51,149 bases of DNA from Eubacteriales bacterium. GTDB lineage: Bacteria; Bacillota_A; Clostridia; Christensenellales; Aristaeellaceae. The position numbers and the translations under genes were made by a program. Positions 10,402-17,888 of this stretch are shown piece by piece (within the stretch, counting starts at the first letter, position 1; each line of letters begins with the position of its first letter). A model generated the notes under the pieces. The model was not told where the DNA came from, made no database searches, and worked only from the letters and a program-made list of their open reading frames with translations. The stretch covers positions 1 to 51,149 of the forward strand of contig JARKQG010000027.1 of assembly GCA_029974035.1 (NCBI GenBank). The letters run 5' to 3'.

Positions 10402-11897
10402 TGGACAAGCTTACGATCTACTTCACATCGGACACCCACGGCTACCTGTACCCGACCAGCTTTCAGGACGCGCTGCCCCGGCCGATGGGGCTGCTTTCGA
10501 TGCGCTTTCCCAAGGACGGCAACACGCTGGTCATCGACGGCGGCGACAGCCTTCAGGGTTCGCCGCTGACCTATTACTGCCGCGAAAAGGGGCTGGACGC
10601 GCCCGTCGCCCGGGCGATGAACCGCCTGGGCTGCGATTATGTGACGCTGGGCAACCACGACTTCAACTACGGCTACGACACCCTGCGCCGGTACCTGGCG
10701 GCGCTTGACGCCCGCTGCCTGTGCGCCAATGTGGCGGACAGGCGCGGCGCGCTGCCCATCGGCAGCTGGTGCGTGCGGACGATGGAAAACGGGCTCAGGG
10801 TCGGGCTGGTGGGCATCGTCACCGACTGGATCACCCGCTGGGAAAAGCCGGAAAACCTGACGGAATTTGAAATCTCCGGCCCCTTCGAGGCGGCGGAGCG
10901 GGCCGTGCGCGCCCTCCGGCCCCGGGTGGACGTGCTGGTGGGCATCTACCACGGCGGGTTTGAAAAGGACCTGGCCACCGGGCATCTTCTCAGCCAAACG
11001 GACGAGAACATCGGCTGCCGCCTCTGCGAGGAACTGCCCTTTGATCTTCTGCTCACCGGGCATCAGCACATCGGCATGGCGAACATCGCCTGCCACGGCA
11101 CCCACGTGGTGCAGACGCCCGCCAACGCCACGGCCTTTGCCCGCGTCGTGCTGGGGGCGGACGGCCGCTTCGCCTCCGAGCTTGTGCGGCCGGAACGCCC
11201 CGCCGCCCTGCCGCCCTGGGCGGCATCACTCGAGGGCGATCTCGCCCGCTGGCTGGACGCGCCCATCGGGCGCCTGTCCCGCGCGCTGCGGCCGGGGGAC
11301 AAGCTGGAGATGGCGCTCAAGGGTTCCCCCATCGCGGATTTCATCAACATGGTGCAGCTTTCGGCCAGCGGCGCGGACGCCTCCTGCACCTCGCTGGCCA
11401 ACGAGCTGCGGGGCTTTGAAAAGGATGTGACGGTGCGCGACGTGGTGGCGAGCTACGTCTACTCCAACACCCTCTCGGTACTGGAGGTGACGGGCGGCGT
11501 GCTCCGGCAGGCGCTCGAACAGTGCGCCACCTACTTCCATGTTTCGCCCTCCGGCGAGGTCTCCGTCGCGGACGCCTTCCTGCGCCCCAAGCTGGCCCAC
11601 TACAATTACGACTTCTTTTTCGGCATTGAATACGAATTTGACCTGAACCGCCCCGCGGGCCGGCGCGTGACGCGCCTTGCGCGCGGCGGCCGGGCGCTGG
11701 CGGAGGACGACCGCCTCACGCTGGTGATGAACTCCTACCGCGCCACGGGCTCGGGGGACTTCGAATGCTACCTGGGCTGTCCCCGGGTGCGGGAAGGCCA
11801 GACGGAGGTCAGCGAGCTGATTTTGAACTACCTGCGCGACAGGCCGCTGGTGGAAATCCCCGAAGGCGCGCCCTTCCGGGTCCGGATGCCGATCTAG
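10401..11897 (+). CDS. 5'-nucleotidase/cyclic phosphodiesterase-type metallophosphatase
   Basis: Two-domain calcineurin-like phosphoesterase of the 5'-nucleotidase/2',3'-cyclic phosphodiesterase family, 498 residues. The metal ligands are visible in order: SDTHG (about residue 10), DGGDS (48), GNHDF (87), and GHQHIG (about 219). The C-terminal half is the substrate-specificity domain, with SGSGDFECYLG-like end motifs (ATGSGDFE). Unlike secreted members it has no signal peptide, so it should act in the cytosol. One-base overlap with phnE links it to uptake of phosphorus compounds; it may release phosphate from imported esters. Its stop overlaps that of the convergent lipoprotein gene. Confidence 0.85.
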   Translation: MDKLTIYFTSDTHGYLYPTSFQDALPRPMGLLSMRFPKDGNTLVIDGGDSLQGSPLTYYCREKGLDAPVARAMNRLGCDYVTLGNHDFNYGYDTLRRYLAALDARCLCANVADRRGALPIGSWCVRTMENGLRVGLVGIVTDWITRWEKPENLTEFEISGPFEAAERAVRALRPRVDVLVGIYHGGFEKDLATGHLLSQTDENIGCRLCEELPFDLLLTGHQHIGMANIACHGTHVVQTPANATAFARVVLGADGRFASELVRPERPAALPPWAASLEGDLARWLDAPIGRLSRALRPGDKLEMALKGSPIADFINMVQLSASGADASCTSLANELRGFEKDVTVRDVVASYVYSNTLSVLEVTGGVLRQALEQCATYFHVSPSGEVSVADAFLRPKLAHYNYDFFFGIEYEFDLNRPAGRRVTRLARGGRALAEDDRLTLVMNSYRATGSGDFECYLGCPRVREGQTEVSELILNYLRDRPLVEIPEGAPFRVRMPI

Positions 11898-12253
11898 CGG
11901 GCGGGGTGCGTCAGGCGCAGGCTGCCGCCGGCGCCCTCTCCGGCGACCCGGACGGAATACGGCCCGTCCCCGGCCACCGTCACGGTAAAGGCCGCGTCCT
12001 CCGTCAGCCGCCCGGAATAGGCCTCCGCGCCGTCGGGGCCGAGGATGGCAAGGCGCAGCGTTCCCGCGGTGATCCGGGCGTCGACGGCAACCGCGTCCCC
12101 TCCGGTCAGCGAAATCTCACAGGTCTTTTCTCCGCTCCACGCGTCAAACGCCAGCGCGCGCTCGCCCGGCTTCGCCGTTTCCTCCACGCTGCTCGCCGCG
12201 CAGCCGGAGAGCGCCAGAAGCGCCACTATCAGCACCGCCATCATTCTTTTCAT
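11894..12253 (-). CDS. Small lipoprotein of unknown function
   Basis: A 119-residue exported protein with a clear lipobox (LLALSGC, Cys near residue 17), so it should be anchored on the outer face of the membrane. The mature part is a beta-rich domain of about 100 residues (GERALAFDAWSGEKTCEISL, then TVTVAGDGPYSVRVAGEGAG), resembling small beta-sandwich lipoproteins, but I do not recognise a family. ATG 12253 follows GGGGAGGATAGGC. It lies 14 nt after the hydrolase gene and probably shares its transcript. Confidence 0.75.
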   Translation of the reverse strand: MKRMMAVLIVALLALSGCAASSVEETAKPGERALAFDAWSGEKTCEISLTGGDAVAVDARITAGTLRLAILGPDGAEAYSGRLTEDAAFTVTVAGDGPYSVRVAGEGAGGSLRLTHPAR

Positions 12254-12267
12254 GCCTATCCTCCCCG

Positions 12268-13434
12268 TCATGCGTCCTTCACGCGGCTTATCATCTCCCG
12301 GACAAACTTTTCCGGCTCGTTGATCCACGGGCTGTGGCCGGAGTGTTCAAACCAGACCCATTCCTTTTCCGGCGCCTCGAGGATGCGGAAGTAGTCCTCC
12401 GCCAGTTCCACCGGCGCGTTGAGATCGTGTCTGCCCACAAAAAAGTATACCGGAACCCCGAGGGCGGGATAATCCTGCCGGAGGTCGGTTTCATACAGCA
12501 GCGGGTACACGCGGTCAAAGGTGCTTACGATGCCGCGGACGTAGTTGAGCCGGTCCACGAGGCCGTATTCCTCGGAAAAGATGTCCCGCAGGGTGTGAAA
12601 GCCCGGGTTTTGAATCTCGGGATTTCGGTTCATCTGCCCGTTCAGATAATTGAGGTAGACGGCGCTCTTCATCGCCACGCCCGGCCCGTGGTAGGGCGCG
12701 GGGCCGTTGTCCCGGAGGGTGCGGACCGTTTTATCGTCGCCCTCCGCCTCGGCCAGCGCCAGCGCCAGCCGGTAGTCGATGCGCTCCGTCTCCGCGAAGG
12801 CCACCATCTGCCCGGTGCCGATGAGGGCGCGGTAGGCCTCCGGGCGGCGGTCGGCCAAAAATACGCCCAGCGCACTGCCCCAGGATTCGCCCAGGAGGAT
12901 GATCCTGTCCTGCCCGAATTCCGAGCGCAGCCAGTCGGTCAGCGCCAGGCCGTCCTCGACGTAGGTTTCGACGGAGATGTCCCCCGCCGCGCCGAAGGAT
13001 TTTCCGGCGCCCGGCTGATCCCAGCCCACCACCACGAAGTGCTTTTCCAGCTCGGCCAGCTCGTGGCGCACCGCCGCCAACTGGCTGCCGCCGGGGCCGC
13101 CCGCCAGAAAGAGCATCACCGGATGGTTCCGGTTCCAGCCGCGGAGGGTGATCCACTCGTCGCGCCCGTTCAGCGTCACCCGCCGCATTTCCGCCACGCT
13201 CCCGGCCACCGGCTTGCCCGACGCGTCGCGGATGGCGGGGGTGTGGGCGGATTGCTGCGACCAGAGCACCAGCCCCAGCGCCGCGGCGAGGACCGCGCCC
13301 AGCGCAAGGGCGCGGCGCCCCAGCCGGACGGGCGCGCCCCTGGCCGACAGCCGGCGCGCCGCCCCGGCCGCAAGGGCGATGAGCGCCGCCACCGCCGCCA
13401 AAAGCAGGATCAAAAAGAGAATCGTCTGAAGCAT
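12268..13434 (-). CDS. Membrane-anchored alpha/beta hydrolase, S33 proline-iminopeptidase-like
   Basis: 388 residues. Two hydrophobic helices (about 4-24 and 43-62) precede an alpha/beta hydrolase domain. The oxyanion motif GGPGGS (112-117), WDQPGAGKS, nucleophile Ser184 in GESWGS, the acid in VGRHDLNAP and the histidine in HSGHSPW form a complete S33-type catalytic set. The family includes prolyl aminopeptidases; the real substrate is unknown. The start ATG 13434 has GGGGAGG upstream; an upstream GTG lacks this. The gene follows an ABC exporter (82 nt), suggesting a role in peptide processing or self-protection, which is inference. Confidence 0.8.
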   Translation of the reverse strand: MLQTILFLILLLAAVAALIALAAGAARRLSARGAPVRLGRRALALGAVLAAALGLVLWSQQSAHTPAIRDASGKPVAGSVAEMRRVTLNGRDEWITLRGWNRNHPVMLFLAGGPGGSQLAAVRHELAELEKHFVVVGWDQPGAGKSFGAAGDISVETYVEDGLALTDWLRSEFGQDRIILLGESWGSALGVFLADRRPEAYRALIGTGQMVAFAETERIDYRLALALAEAEGDDKTVRTLRDNGPAPYHGPGVAMKSAVYLNYLNGQMNRNPEIQNPGFHTLRDIFSEEYGLVDRLNYVRGIVSTFDRVYPLLYETDLRQDYPALGVPVYFFVGRHDLNAPVELAEDYFRILEAPEKEWVWFEHSGHSPWINEPEKFVREMISRVKDA

Positions 13435-13516
13435 GTCCGAACCTCCCCCGCGCAATCTCCATCCCCGCCCCATTGTATCACGGGGCGCGGTTTTCCGGAA
13501 AGGCCGGCGCGCGGCG

Positions 13517-14146
13517 CTAGAGCCCGGTCAGCACGCCCCCTTCCATCCGGCTGACGGTGTCGCACAGCCGGTCGATGTCCAGCGGGTTGTGGCTCGCGAT
13601 CAGGATGGTGCGGCCCCCCGCGCGCAGCCCGGCAAAGAGCCTTCGCATCTGCCGGACGCCGAGGCTGTCCAGCCCGTTCATCGGCTCGTCCAGGATCAGC
13701 AGGGTCGGCTTTTCCATGATGGACTGCGCGATGGCCAGCCGCTGGCGCATGCCCAGGCTGTAGCGGGATACCCATTTGGGGCTGCGCGGGTCCAGCCCCA
13801 CCCGTTCCATCGCGTCGCGGATCTCGTCCCGGCCGATCCGGCCGCGGATATCCGCCAGGAATTTCAGGTTGCGGTAGCCCGAGTAGTTGGGCAAAAACCC
13901 GGGCGCCTCGATGATCGCGCCCAGCCGCGGCGGCATTTCCACGTCTGTGCCAATGCGCGCTCCATCCACGCGGATCACGCCGGCGTCCGCGGACAAAAGG
14001 CCCGCGACGCACTTGAGCAGCACCGTCTTGCCGGAGCCGTTGCGCCCCACCAGCCCGTGGATCATTCCGGATTCAAAGGTCGCGCTCACATCCCGCAGCA
14101 CTTCCTCCCGCCCGAAGTTCTTGCGCACGTGCCTGAGCTCAATCAT
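13517..14146 (-). CDS. ABC-2 type transporter ATP-binding protein
   Basis: ATPase of 209 residues of the multidrug/bacteriocin-export type. Walker A GRNGSGKT (about 36-43), signature YSLGMRQRLAIAQ and Walker B LLILDEPMNGLD are intact. It is shorter than the 230-300 residues usual for the class because it lacks the C-terminal extension. The start ATG 14146 overlaps the stop of the upstream permease by 4 nt. With two membrane proteins upstream it forms an exporter whose cargo cannot be named; antimicrobial peptide export or immunity is the usual role. Confidence 0.88.
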   Translation of the reverse strand: MIELRHVRKNFGREEVLRDVSATFESGMIHGLVGRNGSGKTVLLKCVAGLLSADAGVIRVDGARIGTDVEMPPRLGAIIEAPGFLPNYSGYRNLKFLADIRGRIGRDEIRDAMERVGLDPRSPKWVSRYSLGMRQRLAIAQSIMEKPTLLILDEPMNGLDSLGVRQMRRLFAGLRAGGRTILIASHNPLDIDRLCDTVSRMEGGVLTGL

Positions 14147-14982
14147 GGCTGAATCTCCTTTCGTTTCGACAGGTACACGCCCAGCGCCGCCAGGGCCGCG
14201 GCCAGCGCGGTCAGCACGAGAAGCGCGTACCAGACGGGCGGCCGCCCCATGCCGTCGCCGTAGTCCAGCGCCGGGAGCCGCGACAGCGTGACCGGCGAAA
14301 AGTAATAGACCGGCACGTCAAAGAACTCCTCCATCACCGCGTCCAAAAGCAGCGGCGCGGCGGCAAAGACAAACCCGAGGCGCCCGCCCGTCAGGATGTT
14401 GACGGCAAACTGCAAAAGCGCCAGCACGGTAAAGGCCATCGCGTGCAGCCCCAGCGTCAGCGCCATGGCGGCCACCGGGGTGTAGGTGGTCATCAGCCAG
14501 GGATCGTAATTGATCATCGTGTCGTAGATCTCGTAATACCGCTGGTTGCCCAGCGCGTCAAGCCCGCCGGACCAGCCAAACGACCAGTCGGTCCACGGCA
14601 GCTGAAAGATCAGAAGCGCCAGGGAAAAGGCCAGCGTGTACAGCGCGCAGGCGCACGCGATATAGAGCACCTGGCCGCGCCCCCAGGCGCCCCGACCGGT
14701 GCGCGTGATGATGCTGCGCTGGGTTTCGTCGGCAAAAGGGGCGTCAAACAAAAGCATCAGAAGCCCCAATCCCGCCATCATGGTGGCCTGGGCGTCGCCA
14801 AGCAGGTACGCCGTCATCCCCGGCCAGCTCAGCGCGAGCGATTCGGTCGTCAGCATCAGCCGGACGGGCGCAAACTGCCCCTCGACGTACAAAAGCGTCA
14901 GCACCAGCACCGCCCAGGCGCGCGGCGTGGCGGCAAGGCGCCGCATATCGTGCTGGCAGCAGGCCCATACCTTATGCCCCAT
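14143..14982 (-). CDS. ABC-2 type membrane protein (permease 2)
   Basis: Hydrophobic protein of 279 residues with about six membrane segments (for example AWAVLVLTLLYVEG, LGLLMLLFDAPFADE, ALAFSLALLIF and a final VLTALAAALAALGVYLS). ATG 14982 follows GGAAGGAGGCTGCGCG. It overlaps the preceding membrane gene by 11 nt and the following ATPase by 4 nt, so the three are translated together. No family-specific motif beyond the ABC-2 membrane topology was seen. Confidence 0.75.
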   Translation of the reverse strand: MGHKVWACCQHDMRRLAATPRAWAVLVLTLLYVEGQFAPVRLMLTTESLALSWPGMTAYLLGDAQATMMAGLGLLMLLFDAPFADETQRSIITRTGRGAWGRGQVLYIACACALYTLAFSLALLIFQLPWTDWSFGWSGGLDALGNQRYYEIYDTMINYDPWLMTTYTPVAAMALTLGLHAMAFTVLALLQFAVNILTGGRLGFVFAAAPLLLDAVMEEFFDVPVYYFSPVTLSRLPALDYGDGMGRPPVWYALLVLTALAAALAALGVYLSKRKEIQP

Positions 14983-15742
14983 CGCGCAGCCTCCTTCCGG
15001 CGCGCCACGAAAAGAGTAGCGCAAAAAGCGCGGACAGCGCGCCAAACACCCCCGCGCCCGCCGCGAGCATCCGCGCCGGCGGCAGATCCGCCCCGCCCGA
15101 TTCCAGCAGCGTGATGTCCATCCACGGGGGAATGCGCACCCAGTTGCCCGCCTCCTGAAGGAGCCGGTGCAAAACCAGCGGCGCGACCATCGTGAGCGCC
15201 GCGCTGGGATAGAGCGCGGAAAACGCCAGCGCGGTCAGCGCCCAGAACATGCCCGCGAAAAACGCCAGCAGGAGCTGCGCCCCGTAATACGCAAGGTACG
15301 CGCCCACGCCTCCGCCGGCGAGCAGCGCCTGCAGCCCCACGATGTCGCCCAGAAACGGCGCCCGCGAAAAGTCCGGCGGAAATCGGACGTTCAGCACCAG
15401 GATGAACGCCAGCATGCCCAGGGCCGAGGCCAGCCCGCCCGAAAGCGCGCCCGAGAGCGCCTTGGACCGCAGATAGCGCCGCTTCCCCGAGCGCATGACC
15501 ACCGGGAGCGCGTATCCGCTCCGCCAGTCGGCGCAGAAGGCCATCCCAAAGGGCAGCGCGGCCATCAGCGGCAAGACGGGCGCGGCGTAGCCCATGGACA
15601 GGCTGAAGGAAAAGGCCATCAGCGCGTCGCCGCTCTCGTCGCTTAACAGATAGGAAACGCCGTACAGGTACAGGGCCAGGACGCCCGCGACGGCAATCCA
15701 CAGATACGGCCCCAGCGCGCGCCGCCGGTCAAGCGACAGCAT
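14972..15742 (-). CDS. ABC-2 type membrane protein (permease 1)
   Basis: First gene of the exporter operon, 256 residues, around six membrane helices (YLWIAVAGVLALYLYG, APVLPLMAALPFGMAF, LAFFAGMFWALTALAF, a last helix before the basic tail). The start ATG 15742 follows AAAGGGGGGAGAAATC. It pairs with the next membrane protein as the two halves of the export channel. Only weak sequence conservation is expected in such proteins, so the call rests on topology and neighbours. Confidence 0.75.
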   Translation of the reverse strand: MLSLDRRRALGPYLWIAVAGVLALYLYGVSYLLSDESGDALMAFSFSLSMGYAAPVLPLMAALPFGMAFCADWRSGYALPVVMRSGKRRYLRSKALSGALSGGLASALGMLAFILVLNVRFPPDFSRAPFLGDIVGLQALLAGGGVGAYLAYYGAQLLLAFFAGMFWALTALAFSALYPSAALTMVAPLVLHRLLQEAGNWVRIPPWMDITLLESGGADLPPARMLAAGAGVFGALSALFALLFSWRAGRRLRDGA

Positions 15743-15922
15743 GATTTCTCCCCCCTTTCGGGTGCATGGCTTCATTATCGCACGCCGCGCCGGCCGTCCG
15801 GAAGGAAACTTGCGTAAAAACCATATTTATCCGATCATAATTATTGCCATGCCCACTGGAGCGCCGCGGCCAAAAACGCGCCTTTTTTGCGCCAAAAACC
15901 CGCGCCGCAGCCCAGAAAAGTA

Positions 15923-15951
15923 TGGACACCCGACCGCGTCCATGTTACACT
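15923..15951 (+). promoter_or_regulatory. Probable promoter of the TIR-domain gene
   Basis: TGGACA (15923-15928), 17-base spacer, TACACT (15946-15951), 40 nt before the start codon. The rest of the 15743-15991 gap, which lies between divergent genes, shows an AT-rich stretch (15816-15850) that may hold the promoter of the exporter operon. Confidence 0.4.
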
Positions 15952-15991
15952 CGTGGTACCGGAATTCCATACTCAAAGGGGCGCGAAACCG

Positions 15992-16966
15992 ATGGGATTT
16001 TCCCGGCGCGGAAAAAAGGCAAGGTACGATGTGTTTATCAGCTACCGCCGCCTGGGCGGCGACCAGACCGCCATGCTGATCCGGGAAAACCTGCTCAGGC
16101 GCGGGTACAGCGTGTTTTTTGATGTGGACACGCTGCGCGCGGGCGATTTCAACACCGAGCTCTTGCGCGTGATCGACGAGTGCACCGATTTCATCATCGT
16201 GCTGCCCCCAAACGCCCTGGACCGCTGCGTCAACGAGGGTGATTTTTTGCGCATCGAGCTGGAGCAGGCGCTGAAGCGGGACAAGAACATCATCCCCATA
16301 CTGCTGAACGGCTTTGAATTCCCGGACGACATGCCGGAATCCATCCAGGGCCTGCGGCGGCGCAACGGGCTGAAGCCGGTCAACGATTATTTTGACGCCT
16401 ACATTGCCAAGCTCTGCGAATTTCTGAAGTCAAAGCCGAAAAGGCGCCCAAAGGCGCTGCCCTGGCTGGCGGCGGCGGCGATCGTCGTCGCCCTGGGCAT
16501 CGCCGCCGCGCTTTATTCCGGACACCTTGCCGGCGGAGGGCTTTTTGCCGCCGTCGCGGGCGACCGCGCGGCCCTTCAGCTGTACGAGGAAAAGCTGAAA
16601 AAGTATGACGGCGACGAGGCCAAGGCGGAATACGCTGTCGCCTACGACTACTATCAGGACCAGGCGCGGGGCTGGGACACCGCCCTCATGTACGCCCAGC
16701 GAAGCGCCGACAAGGGCGACGCGCGCGCCATGCTCCTGGCCGGGATGATCCACTACAAGCGCGAGGAATACCAAGTCGCTTTCGACTGGTTCACGAAGGG
16801 TGCCCGGAAGGGAAACGCCAGGGCCTTCTACATGCTGGGCAACATGTACTATTACGGGTACTACGTGGTAAAGGACGCGGATCAGGCGCTGTCCTTCTAC
16901 AAAAAGGCCGCCGACCTGGGCCTGGAGGAAGCGGCGGAGGTCGTCCGAAAGCTGGAGAACCGGTGA
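15992..16966 (+). CDS. TIR-domain membrane protein with C-terminal Sel1-type repeats
   Basis: 324 residues in three parts. Residues 11-145 are a TIR domain: DVFISYRR (13-20), VFFDVDTLRAGDF (41-53), and helix GDFLRIELEQAL, where E89 aligns with the catalytic glutamate of NAD-cleaving TIRs. Residues 156-176 are a membrane helix (LPWLAAAAIVVALGIAAALY). The rest is a set of Sel1/TPR-like helical repeats (LMYAQRSADKGDARAMLLAG, AFDWFTKGARKGNARAFYML, ALSFYKKAADLGLEEAA). The start is ATG 15992 with AAAGGGG upstream; a longer frame exists but crosses the promoter. It stands alone. Defence, signalling or effector roles are all possible. Confidence 0.85.
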   Translation: MGFSRRGKKARYDVFISYRRLGGDQTAMLIRENLLRRGYSVFFDVDTLRAGDFNTELLRVIDECTDFIIVLPPNALDRCVNEGDFLRIELEQALKRDKNIIPILLNGFEFPDDMPESIQGLRRRNGLKPVNDYFDAYIAKLCEFLKSKPKRRPKALPWLAAAAIVVALGIAAALYSGHLAGGGLFAAVAGDRAALQLYEEKLKKYDGDEAKAEYAVAYDYYQDQARGWDTALMYAQRSADKGDARAMLLAGMIHYKREEYQVAFDWFTKGARKGNARAFYMLGNMYYYGYYVVKDADQALSFYKKAADLGLEEAAEVVRKLENR

Positions 16967-17005
16967 ACGCCCGCGCGTTAACGGGCGGAAAATATGAGAT
17001 GAAGA

Positions 17006-17035
17006 TTGACATTATATCCTACAAAATGGTATAGT
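17006..17035 (+). promoter_or_regulatory. Sigma-A promoter of the cobalamin-riboswitch operon
   Basis: Consensus -35 TTGACA (17006-17011), 18-base spacer, TATAGT (17030-17035) preceded by TGG. It sits directly upstream of the riboswitch aptamer and is one of the strongest promoters in the window. Confidence 0.8.
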
Positions 17036-17039
17036 TTAT

Positions 17040-17245
17040 TTGGTTCCGGCGCATCCCGCGCCCACAACTGAATACCGGGGACAGGGTGGCACGCGGCCGA
17101 CGGCCGCAACGCCTCAAAAGGGAATGCCGTGCGAATCGGCGCAGCCCTCGCTACTGTAAGAAGGACAAACGGATCATGATCCACTGCTTTTGCGGGAAGG
17201 GGATCCGGGCGGATGACTTCGAGTCAGGAGACCTGCCTTGTCAAT
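17040..17245 (+). ncRNA. Cobalamin riboswitch aptamer
   Basis: The leader holds the conserved core of the cobalamin (B12) riboswitch: AAAAGGGAATGCCGTGCGAA (17116-17135), GCAGCCCTCGCTACTGTAAG (17141-17160, the B12-box region), and the closing GAGTCAGGAGACCTGCC (17221-17237). Between them are a peripheral GC-rich stem and a variable arm. The element lies between a consensus promoter and an intrinsic terminator. Bound adenosyl- or other cobalamin would be expected to favour termination and so lower expression of the downstream tsaA-like and transporter genes. Covariance search would fix the exact edges; mine are approximate. Confidence 0.92.
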
Positions 17246-17316
17246 CCCCAGTGTCCATTTTCGACGGGAAGGTGGGCATGACACCGGCGTTGGACAGGCC
17301 CCCCTCCGCAAGCGTT

Positions 17317-17344
17317 GTGCTCTCGTTTTCGAGAGCACTTTTTT
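17317..17344 (+). terminator. Intrinsic terminator, expression platform of the riboswitch
   Basis: Perfect 9-bp stem GTGCTCTCG / CGAGAGCAC with a TTTT loop (17326-17329) and six T residues (17339-17344). It lies about 70 nt after the aptamer, as expected for a transcriptional off-switch. Confidence 0.9.
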
Positions 17345-17347
17345 ATT

Positions 17348-17373
17348 CCGGCCCGGAGCGCCCTCCGGGCCGG
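17348..17373 (+). promoter_or_regulatory. Strong hairpin between riboswitch terminator and tsaA start
   Basis: Eleven-bp perfect stem CCGGCCCGGAG with loop CGCC, only 3 nt after the terminator T-run and ending just before the ribosome-binding region of the next gene. It may protect the 5' end of read-through mRNA or tune translation. Confidence 0.5.
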
Positions 17374-17389
17374 GGAAAGGCGGTGCACC

Positions 17390-17800
17390 ATGGATATCAC
17401 CATAAAACCCATCGGCATCATTCACTCCCCGTTTCATGACCGGCGGGAGGTTCCGCGCTCCGCGCGGGAGGGTTCTTCCCGCGAGGCGGTGCTCGAAGTG
17501 TTCGAGGGGTACGCGGAAGGCATCCGCGACATCCGCGAGGGCGACGAGGCCTATGTTCTTTTTCATTTTCACAAGTCCGAGGGGTACGATCTGACCACCC
17601 TTTCGCGCAAGACCGGCACGATGATGGGCGTATTCTCCACCCGCTCGCCCTTCCGGCCCAACGGCATCGGGCTTACCGTCGTGCGGTTTGTCAAAATCGA
17701 GGGAAACCGCCTGACCTTTCGCGGTGTGGACATGCTGGACGGCACGCCGGTCGTAGACATCAAGCCCTTCGACCGGGAAGCGCTTTGCGGCGGCGGATGA
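17390..17800 (+). CDS. TrmO/TsaA-like SAM-binding protein
   Basis: 136-residue protein of the TsaA/TrmO (UPF0066) family, whose characterised members use S-adenosylmethionine to methylate N6-threonylcarbamoyladenosine at tRNA position 37. The family core is plain: IGIIHSPF near the start, TGTMMGVFSTRSPFRPNGIG in the middle, and LDGTPVVDIKP at the end. The usual RPNPIG is RPNGIG here. It lacks the C-terminal extension of E. coli TrmO. ATG 17390 has AAAGGCGG upstream. Sitting first behind a cobalamin riboswitch, with a metal-chelate-type importer following, it may act on a corrinoid or metal-related target instead of tRNA; this is inference. Confidence 0.8.
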   Translation: MDITIKPIGIIHSPFHDRREVPRSAREGSSREAVLEVFEGYAEGIRDIREGDEAYVLFHFHKSEGYDLTTLSRKTGTMMGVFSTRSPFRPNGIGLTVVRFVKIEGNRLTFRGVDMLDGTPVVDIKPFDREALCGGG

Positions 17801-17888
17801 ACGCGGCGCCTGCGGAAAGGAGGCGGGGCCCCGCCAGAAGGCCGGAACCCGGGACCGGAGCACACATCAGTATGAGGAGGACACCGAA

